DNA of 64,000 nt from Sphingobacteriales bacterium (GTDB lineage Bacteria; Bacteroidota; Bacteroidia; UKL13-3). Shown here in pieces: positions 25,800 through 33,567 of the stretch. A model generated the notes under the pieces. That model was not told the DNA's origin and did not search any database. It worked only from the letters and a program-made list of their open reading frames with translations. Location: positions 186,001 through 250,000 of the forward strand of contig JAJTFA010000001.1 of assembly GCA_021299635.1 (NCBI GenBank). The letters run 5' to 3'. Position numbers and translations under genes: made by a program. Numbering within the stretch: position 1 is the first letter of the stretch; every line of letters begins with the position of its first letter.

Positions 25800-28409
25800 A
25801 TGACTAGTTCAGAAATTAGACAAAAATTCCTAAATTTTTTTGCTTCCAAGGGGCATCAGATTGTGCCTTCTGCACCTATTGTGGTAAAGAATGATCCAAC
25901 GCTGATGTTTACCAATGCAGGTATGAATCAGTTTAAAGATTGGTTTTTGGGGAATGAAATACCTAAATACAAGCGAGTGGCCGATACACAAAAATGTTTG
26001 CGTGTAAGCGGTAAGCATAATGATTTAGAAGAAGTTGGTGTAGATACGTATCACCACACCATGTTTGAAATGTTGGGTAACTGGAGTTTTGGTGATTATT
26101 TTAAGAAAGAAGCTATTGAATGGGCCTGGGAGTTATTAACCAAAGTTTATCAATTACCGAAAGACCGCTTGTATGTAACGGTTTTTGAAGGTGATGCCAA
26201 AGAAGGCCTGGCATTTGACCAAGAGGCTCACGATAACTGGAAATTATGGATTGATGCAGACCGCATATTAAATGGCAATAAAAAAGATAATTTCTGGGAA
26301 ATGGGCGATACTGGCCCTTGTGGTCCTTGCTCTGAAATACATATTGATTTGCGCCCTGATGCTGAAAGGATGAAAGTTGATGGCAAAACGTTGGTAAATA
26401 ACGACCATCCGCAGGTAATAGAAATTTGGAACAATGTGTTTATGGAATTTAACCGCAAGGCTGATGGCACTCTGGAACAACTACCTGCACAGCATGTAGA
26501 TACCGGAATGGGTTTTGAGCGCTTAGTGCGCGCCATAGAAGGTAAATCATCCAATTATGATACGGATGTGTTTGTGCCAACCATAAAGTTTATAGAGAAG
26601 CACTCAGGCATTGCCTACACTTTTGCCGACACCAAGCAAGATATTGCCATGCGCGTGCTGGCCGATCATATACGTGCCATTTGTTTTACCATTGCCGATG
26701 GGCAATTGCCAAGCAATAACGGGGCGGGTTATGTAATACGCAGGATATTGCGCAGGGCTGTGCGTTACCAATACCAATTTCTGAATCTGAAAGAACCATT
26801 TCTATGTAAGCTAGCAGAATTAATTTCCGATAGTTTTAAAAATGTATTTCCTGAACTATATGCACAAAAAGAATTTGTGGTGAAGGTGATTAGGGAAGAA
26901 GAGCAAAGCTTTTTGAAAACCATTGCAAATGGAATGACAATACTAAATGCAAAGTTTGCTTCTCCAGATAGGGTTATTAAAGGAGTTGATGCTTTTGAGT
27001 TATCAGATACTTATGGATTTCCATTAGACTTAACCCAGTTAATTTCAAGAGAAAATAAATTTGAGGTAGATGTTAAGGGGTTCGAAAATGCATTGCTTCA
27101 ACAAAAAGAGCGCAGCCGAAAAGCCACTGAATTAACAACAGATGATTGGGTATTGATTGGTGAAGAGAAGCCTACCAGCTTTTTGGGTTATGAGCAATTG
27201 GTGAGTGAAGTAAATATCATCAAGTACCGTAAGGTTAAAGCCAAGGGGAAAGAAAGTTATCAGTTGGTTTTTAACCAAACCCCATTTTATCCTGAAGGAG
27301 GGGGGCAGGTTGGAGATACCGGAACAATTAGCAATGCCAACGAAAAGGTGAAAATCATTGATACTAAAAAAGAGAATAATCTTATTATTCATTTCACCGA
27401 ACGTTTGCCGGAGAGTGTAGAAGCAACATTTACTGCAGTTGTAGATGAAAACAAGCGTAAGCTAACTGAAAATAATCACAGCGCCACCCATCTGTTGCAT
27501 GCAAGTTTGCGAAAAGTATTAGGAACACATGTGCAACAAAAAGGTTCGCTGGTAAATCACGAATACCTGCGTTTTGATTTCTCGCATTTTGCAGCTATGA
27601 CTACCGAAGAAATTCATGCTGTAGAAAAGCTGGTAAATGAAAAAATAAGACAAAACATAGTGCTTGATGAGCGGAGAAATGTTCCTATTGCTGAAGCTCA
27701 GACCATGGGTGCAATGATGCTGTTTGGTGAAAAATATGGTGAGAGTGTGCGTGTGATTACTTTTGATGAGCTGTATTCGCGTGAATTGTGCGGAGGAACA
27801 CACGTAAAGGCTACCGGCCAAATCGGTTATTTTAAAATAGTAAGTGAAGCTGCTGTAGCAGCTGGTGTACGCAGGATTGAAGCCATTACCGCAGAGGCTG
27901 TCGAAGAATTGGTAAACCAGCAATGGTCTACGGTGAATGAATTAAAAGATTTGCTCAAGGCTAAGGATATAGTTAAATCGGTGGAAGTGCTGGTGCAGGA
28001 AAAAGCAGAATTACAGAAGAAACTTGAAGTGTTTGAGAATGAAAAAACAGTTCTGATTAAGCAGCAACTTAAACCAAATATTGAGCATGTAAATGGTATT
28101 AATAAATTGATAGCACAGATCGAAATAGGGAATGCTGACCAATTAAAGAACCTGTCATTTCAACTGCGCACTGAAACTGAAAATTTATTTTGTGTGTTAG
28201 GTTGTATGCTAAATGGTAAACCTATGCTGAGTATTATCATTTCAGATAATCTGGTTGCCAATAAAAAGTTACATGCCGGAAACATTGTGAAAGAACTGGC
28301 CAAAGAAATTCATGGTGGCGGAGGTGGTCAGCCGTTTTATGCTACTGCAGGCGGTAATAAGGCTGATGGATTAACAGCTGCCCTGCAAAAGGCGCGAACG
28401 TTGGTTTAA
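25800..28409 (+). CDS. alaS: Alanine--tRNA ligase
   Basis: 869 residues, the full family length. The class II core is at the N-terminus (FLNFFASKGHQIVPSAPI, TNAGMNQFKDWF, TYHHTMFEMLGNWSFGDYF, GFERLVRAIEG). The editing domain has NNHSATHLLHASLRKVLG and the zinc motif ELCGGTHVKATGQIG. The C-terminal domain ends in GGGGGQPFYATAGG. It charges tRNA-Ala and clears Ser- and Gly-tRNA-Ala. The start MTSSEIRQKFL is the usual N-terminus. No T-box leader is seen upstream. Confidence 0.98.
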   Translation: MTSSEIRQKFLNFFASKGHQIVPSAPIVVKNDPTLMFTNAGMNQFKDWFLGNEIPKYKRVADTQKCLRVSGKHNDLEEVGVDTYHHTMFEMLGNWSFGDYFKKEAIEWAWELLTKVYQLPKDRLYVTVFEGDAKEGLAFDQEAHDNWKLWIDADRILNGNKKDNFWEMGDTGPCGPCSEIHIDLRPDAERMKVDGKTLVNNDHPQVIEIWNNVFMEFNRKADGTLEQLPAQHVDTGMGFERLVRAIEGKSSNYDTDVFVPTIKFIEKHSGIAYTFADTKQDIAMRVLADHIRAICFTIADGQLPSNNGAGYVIRRILRRAVRYQYQFLNLKEPFLCKLAELISDSFKNVFPELYAQKEFVVKVIREEEQSFLKTIANGMTILNAKFASPDRVIKGVDAFELSDTYGFPLDLTQLISRENKFEVDVKGFENALLQQKERSRKATELTTDDWVLIGEEKPTSFLGYEQLVSEVNIIKYRKVKAKGKESYQLVFNQTPFYPEGGGQVGDTGTISNANEKVKIIDTKKENNLIIHFTERLPESVEATFTAVVDENKRKLTENNHSATHLLHASLRKVLGTHVQQKGSLVNHEYLRFDFSHFAAMTTEEIHAVEKLVNEKIRQNIVLDERRNVPIAEAQTMGAMMLFGEKYGESVRVITFDELYSRELCGGTHVKATGQIGYFKIVSEAAVAAGVRRIEAITAEAVEELVNQQWSTVNELKDLLKAKDIVKSVEVLVQEKAELQKKLEVFENEKTVLIKQQLKPNIEHVNGINKLIAQIEIGNADQLKNLSFQLRTETENLFCVLGCMLNGKPMLSIIISDNLVANKKLHAGNIVKELAKEIHGGGGGQPFYATAGGNKADGLTAALQKARTLV

Positions 28410-28453
28410 TACAAATACAACTGTTAAAAGTCTTTTTAATGTTTGTATTTGTA
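28410..28453. terminator. Candidate bidirectional terminator between alaS and yebC
   Basis: An 11-bp perfect stem (TACAAATACAA at 28410-28420 with its complement at 28443-28453) encloses an inner TTAAAA/TTTTAA stem. It lies between two convergent stop codons. There is no clear U-run on either side, so it may only be a 3'-end-protecting hairpin. Confidence 0.5.
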
Positions 28454-28470
28454 GCTGATGATTGAGTAGG

Positions 28471-29181
28471 TTATTTCATATTGTGCCATACATTGGTCAC
28501 ATCATCATCTTCTTCAATCACCTCTAGCAATTTGTTTACTTCTTCTTCCTGTTCCTCGGTAAGCTCAACATAGGTAGTTGGCACACGTTGCAGTTCAGCA
28601 TTTATGATTTCTATTTTTTTGTCTTCTAAACCTTTTTGCATGGCTCCAAACTCGGTAAACGGCACCTGTAGAATTAGATTGCCCTCTCCATCATCTTCCA
28701 TTTCTTCCATACCAAAATCTATCAATTCTAATTCCAGTTCTTCCAGATTTAAATTGGCTTTGCTTATTCTGAAAATACCTTTACGCTCAAACAAAAAATC
28801 CAGCGAACCTGAGACAACCATTTGCCCGCCTTTTTTATTGAAATAGCTGCGTAGGTTTGCAACTGTTCTCGTAGGGTTATCTGTTGCTGTTTCAATTATC
28901 AATGCCACGCCATGCACCCCTTTTCCTTCATAGGCAATTTCTTCAAATTCCTTATCCTGTTTGCTGTTGGCACGTTGTATGGCGGCTTCAATATTGGCCT
29001 TGGGCATATTGGCAGCCTTGGCATTTGCAATGATGGCACGTAGGCGTGAATTGCCTTCAGGGTCGGGGCCACTGGCTTTAACAGCAATGGCTATTTCTTT
29101 ACCAAATTTGGTGAACGCCTGACTCATTTTATTGTATCGGGCAAACATCTTATGCTTACGCTTTTCAAATATTCTTCCCAT
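28471..29181 (-). CDS. YebC/PmpR family transcription/translation factor
   Basis: 236 residues. The family N-terminus is clear (MGRIFEKRKHKMFARYNKMS, then FTKFGKEIAIAVKASGPDPE), as is NMPKANIEAAIQRA, followed by the three-domain YebC layout. Standard members begin AGHSKWANIKHRK; here the first residues are shortened and altered. YebC was annotated as a DNA-binding regulator. Recent work on the family points to helping ribosomes through proline stretches. An acidic tail (EEQEEEVNKLLEVIEEDDD) is present. Confidence 0.93.
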   Translation of the reverse strand: MGRIFEKRKHKMFARYNKMSQAFTKFGKEIAIAVKASGPDPEGNSRLRAIIANAKAANMPKANIEAAIQRANSKQDKEFEEIAYEGKGVHGVALIIETATDNPTRTVANLRSYFNKKGGQMVVSGSLDFLFERKGIFRISKANLNLEELELELIDFGMEEMEDDGEGNLILQVPFTEFGAMQKGLEDKKIEIINAELQRVPTTYVELTEEQEEEVNKLLEVIEEDDDVTNVWHNMK

Positions 29182-29249
29182 ATTTTAAAAATTTATTTTT
29201 TCTGCTCCAAAACGCAGGTGCATCTATTTTAACATTAACTTTAAAACTG

Positions 29250-30044
29250 TTACCACTTTCCGTCACCATCAAGTAAGTTTCCTAAACCACCAAGTATACT
29301 ACCCTCTTCTTTGCGGGCATAGGTTCCGTAAGCCATAATTCTTCCTGCGAGTCGGCTGATGGGTAAAGACTGTATCCACACCTTGCCCGGGCCTGAAAGT
29401 GTGGCAAAGAAAACACCTTCACCTCCAAATAAGGTGTTTTTAATACCACCTACAAACTGAATATCATAATTTACATCTTTGGTAAATGCTACCACACAAC
29501 CGGTATCAATTTTTAATAACTCACCGGGCTGAATGGTACGTTCAATTACGTGTCCACCTGAGTGCACAAATGCCATTCCGTCACCTTCCAGTTTCTGCAT
29601 AATAAAGCCTTCTCCACCAAACAACCCGGTGCCTAACTTACGCTGAAATTCAATGCCCACGCTAACGCCTTTTGCTGCACACAAAAAAGAATCTTTTTGA
29701 CAAACTATTCTGCCGCCCAGTTCAAACAGATCCATTGGAATAATTTTTCCAGGATAAGGAGACGCAAAGCTTACCTGTTTTTTACCCTGACCAAGATTGG
29801 TATAGGCTGTCATAAAAAGGTTTTCACCGGTTAATAATCGTTTACCGGCAGAAAAAATTTTACCCAGAATGCCGCTTTGTTGCTGTGAACCATCGCCAAA
29901 CAAAGTTTGCATTTCTATGCCATTGTCCATCATCATAAAACTACCGGGTTCTGCGATAACGGTTTCTTGTGGGTCGAGTTCAATTTCAACACATTGCATT
30001 TCGTTTCCTAAAATGCGGTAATCTATTTCGTGATTGGTTTTCAT
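29250..30044 (-). CDS. AIM24/TIGR00266 family protein
   Basis: 264 residues from the ATG at 30044; a frame to 30068 is longer but poorer. A Gly-rich beta-sandwich protein: VIAEPGSFMMMDNGIEMQT, FMTAYTNLGQGKKQVSFASP, KGVSVGIEFQRKLGTGLFGG and NTLFGGEGVFFATLSGPGKV are TIGR00266 signatures. The family is related to yeast mitochondrial AIM24 and its biochemical role in bacteria is unknown. A promoter match with ideal 19-bp spacing precedes it. Confidence 0.93.
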   Translation of the reverse strand: MKTNHEIDYRILGNEMQCVEIELDPQETVIAEPGSFMMMDNGIEMQTLFGDGSQQQSGILGKIFSAGKRLLTGENLFMTAYTNLGQGKKQVSFASPYPGKIIPMDLFELGGRIVCQKDSFLCAAKGVSVGIEFQRKLGTGLFGGEGFIMQKLEGDGMAFVHSGGHVIERTIQPGELLKIDTGCVVAFTKDVNYDIQFVGGIKNTLFGGEGVFFATLSGPGKVWIQSLPISRLAGRIMAYGTYARKEEGSILGGLGNLLDGDGKW

Positions 30045-30065
30045 GGATTGCTTAATTAGCGCAGG

Positions 30066-30096
30066 CAAAAATAGGATTTTACCAAGTTAGTTCAAA
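30066..30096 (-). promoter_or_regulatory. Bacteroidota-type promoter for the AIM24-like gene
   Basis: On the minus strand: TTTG (30096-30093), a spacer of exactly 19 bp, then TATTTTTG (30073-30066). This is a full match to the -33/-7 consensus TTTG-N19-TAnnTTTG. The -7 box ends 21 bp before the ATG at 30044. Confidence 0.65.
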
Positions 30097-30111
30097 AAGC
30101 CTACACTTTTA

Positions 30112-30119
30112 TATATTCG
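30112..30119 (+). promoter_or_regulatory. Possible -7 box for the SDR-like gene at 30124
   Basis: TATATTCG (TAnnTTYG variant) ends 4 bp before the ATG. No -33 TTTG is present at the right distance. If real, the mRNA would be leaderless or nearly so. Confidence 0.3.
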
Positions 30120-30123
30120 TTGA

Positions 30124-30804
30124 ATGAAAACAGCTTTAATTGCAGGAGCATCAGGACTTACGGGTAAGCAGTGTTTATTTAAATGTTTGGAGAGTGAGGC
30201 ATATAGCAAAGTCATTGCTTTGGTAAGAAGTAAGCTTCATTTGAAGCACCCTAAACTAGAGCAGGTAGTAGTAGATTATGATAAACCGGAGACACTTGCC
30301 ATTGCTGCCGATGACGTGTATTGTTGCTTGGGAACCACCATTAAAAAAGCAGGTTCAAAAGAGGCATTCAGGAGGGTTGATTATGCATATCCGCTTGAGC
30401 TAGCCAAACAAACTTTGACTAAGGGGGCAACTGGTTTTTTTCTGGTAAGTGCAATAGGAGCCGATAAGCACTCAGCTATTTTTTACAGCAGGGTGAAAGG
30501 AGAACTGGAAGAAAACCTGAGCGCTTTACCCTTTAAAACAATTGGTGTAGTACGTCCTTCTTTATTAATGGGAACACGCACTGAATTTAGGTTAGGTGAG
30601 CGCATAGCACAGGTGTTATTCAAGCCGCTTAGTATACTTTTTGTGGGGCCGCTCATAAATTACAAGCCGGTAAAGGATACTGAAGTTGCACAAAGTTTGC
30701 TGCAATTAGCTATAAATAATTTAACCGGGAACATTACCATAGAAAACCGAATGATTATTCAAATTGCAGCTGCAGGTTTGCCAGATCATTTGATAAAAAA
30801 GTAA
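30124..30804 (+). CDS. NAD(P)-binding Rossmann-fold protein (TIP30/HTATIP2-like SDR)
   Basis: 226 residues. The N-terminal nucleotide-binding loop is TALIAGASGLTGKQCLFKCL. Later blocks DDVYCCLGTTIKKAGSKEAF, RRVDYAYPLELA, FFLVSAIGADKHSAIFYSRV and VKGELEENL place the Ser and Tyr/Lys of an atypical short-chain dehydrogenase. This matches the HTATIP2-like group, whose bacterial substrates are unknown. It is convergent with pcm. Confidence 0.88.
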   Translation: MKTALIAGASGLTGKQCLFKCLESEAYSKVIALVRSKLHLKHPKLEQVVVDYDKPETLAIAADDVYCCLGTTIKKAGSKEAFRRVDYAYPLELAKQTLTKGATGFFLVSAIGADKHSAIFYSRVKGELEENLSALPFKTIGVVRPSLLMGTRTEFRLGERIAQVLFKPLSILFVGPLINYKPVKDTEVAQSLLQLAINNLTGNITIENRMIIQIAAAGLPDHLIKK

Positions 30805-30836
30805 GCAACTGCCATCGCGGAATATCATCTCAAGAT

Positions 30837-30850
30837 AACCTTGCAAGGTT
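30837..30850. terminator. 14-bp palindrome between convergent SDR-like and pcm genes
   Basis: AACCTTGCAAGGTT is a perfect palindrome in the 69-bp convergent spacer. With almost no loop and no U-run it is only a candidate transcript-end hairpin. Confidence 0.35.
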
Positions 30851-30873
30851 GATTGATGAAAGGTGGTTGGATA

Positions 30874-31524
30874 TTATCCTTCCCAACCTTCTTCTCCAAT
30901 TAGTGGGACAAATGCAAAGTTTTTCAATTCAATTTTCTCAAAAGTTTTCTCATCCTTCTTAATCATACAGATCATTATCTGAGAGGCTTCGTTTCCAACA
31001 GGAATTACCATAATGCCCCCAATAGCTAATTGCGTCATGAGCGCTTTGGGAATAATAGGAGCACCAGCAGTTACAATGATCTTATCAAACGGAGCCATTT
31101 CAGGCCAGCCTTTTGTTCCATCACCACATTTCAAATTTGCCTGATACCCCATTTTGTTTAAAAGCAGTTTGGCTTTCTTATAAAGCTTCTCATGGCGTTC
31201 AATTGAGTAAATCTTAACACCCATTTCAAGCAGGATTGCAGCCTGATAACCTGATCCGGTGCCAATCTCCAACACCTTTTCTCCTTTGTGCACTTGCAGA
31301 ATCTGTGTTTGATAAGCAACGGTGTATGGCTGAGAAATGGTTTGCCCTTCGTCAATAGGAAAAGCTTTGTCTACATACGCATGGGCGTAAAACGTTTTAT
31401 TAAAAAAGAAATGACGTGGAACTTTGAGCATAGCATTCAGCACTGCCTTATCCGTTATGCCTTTTGCTGCAAGTTCTTCCACCAGTTTCTTCCTTGCGCC
31501 TTTGTGTTTGTATTCATCAATCAT
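30874..31524 (-). CDS. pcm: Protein-L-isoaspartate O-methyltransferase
   Basis: 216 residues from the ATG at 31524; an upstream TTG adds four residues. It repairs isoaspartyl damage in proteins with S-adenosylmethionine. The pre-SAM block VPRHFFF ... YVDKAFPIDEGQTISQPYTV and motif I VLEIGTGSGYQAAILLEMG (84-102) are characteristic. The post-motif FDKIIVTAGAPIIPKAL and GGIMVIPVG are also typical. Confidence 0.95.
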   Translation of the reverse strand: MIDEYKHKGARKKLVEELAAKGITDKAVLNAMLKVPRHFFFNKTFYAHAYVDKAFPIDEGQTISQPYTVAYQTQILQVHKGEKVLEIGTGSGYQAAILLEMGVKIYSIERHEKLYKKAKLLLNKMGYQANLKCGDGTKGWPEMAPFDKIIVTAGAPIIPKALMTQLAIGGIMVIPVGNEASQIMICMIKKDEKTFEKIELKNFAFVPLIGEEGWEG

Positions 31525-31682
31525 ATTCGCTTGCAATTAAGCCATGAGCAGAGCTAAAATAGGCACTCAATTGTAAACACCTGTTTGAAAAGGGCTATTC
31601 TGTGTATACTTTTCTGTTTTTTTATGGTTTAGCCGGCTGCTTTTCGTTAATAAGTGTAAATGGGAGCAGTATAGCCTGCCAA

Positions 31683-31690
31683 TATCTTTG
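31683..31690 (+). promoter_or_regulatory. Possible -7 box for the oxidoreductase gene at 31703
   Basis: TATCTTTG matches TAnnTTTG and ends 12 bp before the ATG at 31703. No -33 TTTG lies at the ideal distance. Confidence 0.35.
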
Positions 31691-31702
31691 ATTTATCAAA
31701 TT

Positions 31703-32641
31703 ATGATAAAAATAGGCATTATAGGAGCAAATGAGTTGTGCAAACAACATATTAGCCAGTTGCAGACATTAGAAGAATTTGTAATTACAGGCCTGTTTGA
31801 TCAGCATCAGGATAATGCCCATGAAATCTGTCGCCAGTTTAATATCCCTTATATAAGTGATGTTGCTCAGTTGATAGAATCTTCAGATGCACTGGATATT
31901 CTCTCACCGGTTGGCACCCATTTTCGCTATGCTTCTAAAGCTATTATGCAATCAAGGCATGTTTTGCTTAATGGCCTTATCTCTGAAGATATTAGGGAAG
32001 CGAAGCAGTTAAATGAACTTGCTATTGAAGCCAATGTTAATATCAAGATATTGCATGAAGACAAGTTTCATCCGGAACTAAAAACGTTGAAGCGTATTAC
32101 TAAAAAGCCTACTTATATAGAGTGTAACCGATTTCAGCAAAAAGTGCTTAGTATATCAAATGACTCTCTGATTTTTGGCATGTTATTGCACGATATAGAT
32201 TTACTCATTACTGTAGTAGGTTCTAATGTGCGTAAAGTAGTAGCCAATGCATCACGAATTTTTAACACATACATTGATTTTATAAACGTGCGGATAGAGT
32301 TTGAGAATGGATGTATTGCTAATATAAACTGCGGCAACTTTGAGCGCAGCGGAGCCAATAAAATATTAATCTATCAAAAAGGTGATTGTATTTCATTGGA
32401 TTTAGAAACTTTTCATATTAAACATATGGAAAAGAATGACAAAGGAATGCTGGAAGAGGCGCCTGTTAGTCAATCTAAAACAAAATCAGGAGATATTATT
32501 CGCAATGAGTTGCAGCATTTTGCTCAGACCATATTAAACAGGCAACGTATTACGCATGATACCTATCAATCCTTTCAATCGCTGCGGATTGCCCATCAGA
32601 TAATAGAAAAATTGCACCCCACAACTTTGTTTGATGCATAG
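31703..32641 (+). CDS. Gfo/Idh/MocA-type oxidoreductase
   Basis: 312 residues from the ATG at 31703. The Rossmann N-domain shows KIGIIGANELCKQHISQL and ALDILSPVGTHFRYASKAI. The HEDKFHPELK block is where the usual catalytic EKP-type lysine would lie, but the canonical EKP is replaced by NGLISED, so activity may be altered. The C-domain has the expected LLHDIDLLITVVGSNVRKV. Substrate unknown; a sugar or amino-sugar role would suit the sugar transferase two genes downstream. A 20-bp palindrome follows the gene. Confidence 0.85.
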   Translation: MIKIGIIGANELCKQHISQLQTLEEFVITGLFDQHQDNAHEICRQFNIPYISDVAQLIESSDALDILSPVGTHFRYASKAIMQSRHVLLNGLISEDIREAKQLNELAIEANVNIKILHEDKFHPELKTLKRITKKPTYIECNRFQQKVLSISNDSLIFGMLLHDIDLLITVVGSNVRKVVANASRIFNTYIDFINVRIEFENGCIANINCGNFERSGANKILIYQKGDCISLDLETFHIKHMEKNDKGMLEEAPVSQSKTKSGDIIRNELQHFAQTILNRQRITHDTYQSFQSLRIAHQIIEKLHPTTLFDA

Positions 32642-32653
32642 CTGCAGCCTGAT

Positions 32654-32673
32654 ATTAGTTTAATTAAACTAAT
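32654..32673. repeat. 20-bp perfect AT-rich palindrome upstream of the lipoprotein gene
   Basis: The core TTAGTTTAATTAAACTAA, flanked by a matching A and T, reads the same on both strands across 32654-32673. It lies 12 bp after the oxidoreductase stop and just upstream of a TAATTTTG box at 32678-32685, in the position an operator would occupy. A terminator is less likely, because there is no GC pairing and no U-run. Confidence 0.65.
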
Positions 32674-32677
32674 CAAA

Positions 32678-32685
32678 TAATTTTG
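32678..32685 (+). promoter_or_regulatory. Possible -7 box for the lipoprotein gene at 32692
   Basis: TAATTTTG matches TAnnTTTG and ends 6 bp before the GTG start at 32692. The -33 region is occupied by the 20-bp palindrome and has no TTTG at N19. Confidence 0.35.
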
Positions 32686-32691
32686 TATCCG

Positions 32692-33567
32692 GTGAAAATC
32701 AATTTTATATTATTCTGTCTTTTTGGTTTTATTACTTCCTGTGCATTGCTTGATAATGAAGAGGCAAGTGTACCAGCCTATATTTACGTGCCACAGGTTA
32801 AGTTTATAGCGCAGCCAAGCAAAGAGGGCGATAGTATTCATAAATTTGTAGATGTTTGGATTTCTAAATCAGGTTTAGCTCTAGGCACTATAGGTATTCC
32901 TGCTTTGCTGCCTGTTAAGTTTACAGATTCAGCAGATATTACGATAGACGCAGGAATACTTAAATCCGGTATGAATGACGAGCGTATTCCTTATCCGCTT
33001 ATTTTGCCATACACAAAAAGGATGAGACTTGTTCCCGGAAGGATTGATACCATCGTTCCTGAATTCATGTATTATCCTCAGGCTAAATTCCCGATTTTTG
33101 AAGATTTTGATGTGATAGGTTCTTTCTTCGAACTGAACTCGTTATACAAGCAATCGGGTGATACCATTCTTCGTGTGCAGGATAAGCGTGCACTGATACC
33201 GGGCAAAAATTCCGGGCAACTGGTGCTCTCGCCAACCACCACCACATACCAGTTGCTTGCAAGCAATCCGTTAAACAATTTACCCGGTGGCAATTCTCCC
33301 GTATTTCTTGAGCTTGATTACAATACCAATTTGCCTTTGGATATTGGTTATTATTACAGAGAGCCTGGTCAATCGGCCGAAACACGCTCATCTATTGTGC
33401 AGCTGTTCCCAACAAATAGCTGGAACAAAGTTTATATTGCATTAAATCTGGAAATAGCTTCACGCAGGGCAGGTACTTCTTTCAGATTTTATATAGGCAT
33501 CTTTAATCCCAGATTAGAAAAAGCGGAGATTTTTCTTGATAACTTAAAAGTAGTTTACCTTGATTAA
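32692..33567 (+). CDS. Putative lipoprotein coupled to a sugar transferase gene
   Basis: 291 residues from a GTG at 32692. The signal KINFILFCLFGFITSC ends in a lipobox Cys (C17 or so), so the mature protein is probably lipidated. The mature part is beta-rich with no motif I recognise: AYIYVPQVKFIAQPSKEGD, a Pro-rich middle, and a C-terminal half (PVFLELDYNTNLPLDIGYYY, IFLDNLKVVYLD) resembling a jelly-roll or carbohydrate-binding fold. The stop overlaps the start of the sugar transferase gene by 8 bp, tying their expression together. Confidence 0.8.
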   Translation: MKINFILFCLFGFITSCALLDNEEASVPAYIYVPQVKFIAQPSKEGDSIHKFVDVWISKSGLALGTIGIPALLPVKFTDSADITIDAGILKSGMNDERIPYPLILPYTKRMRLVPGRIDTIVPEFMYYPQAKFPIFEDFDVIGSFFELNSLYKQSGDTILRVQDKRALIPGKNSGQLVLSPTTTTYQLLASNPLNNLPGGNSPVFLELDYNTNLPLDIGYYYREPGQSAETRSSIVQLFPTNSWNKVYIALNLEIASRRAGTSFRFYIGIFNPRLEKAEIFLDNLKVVYLD

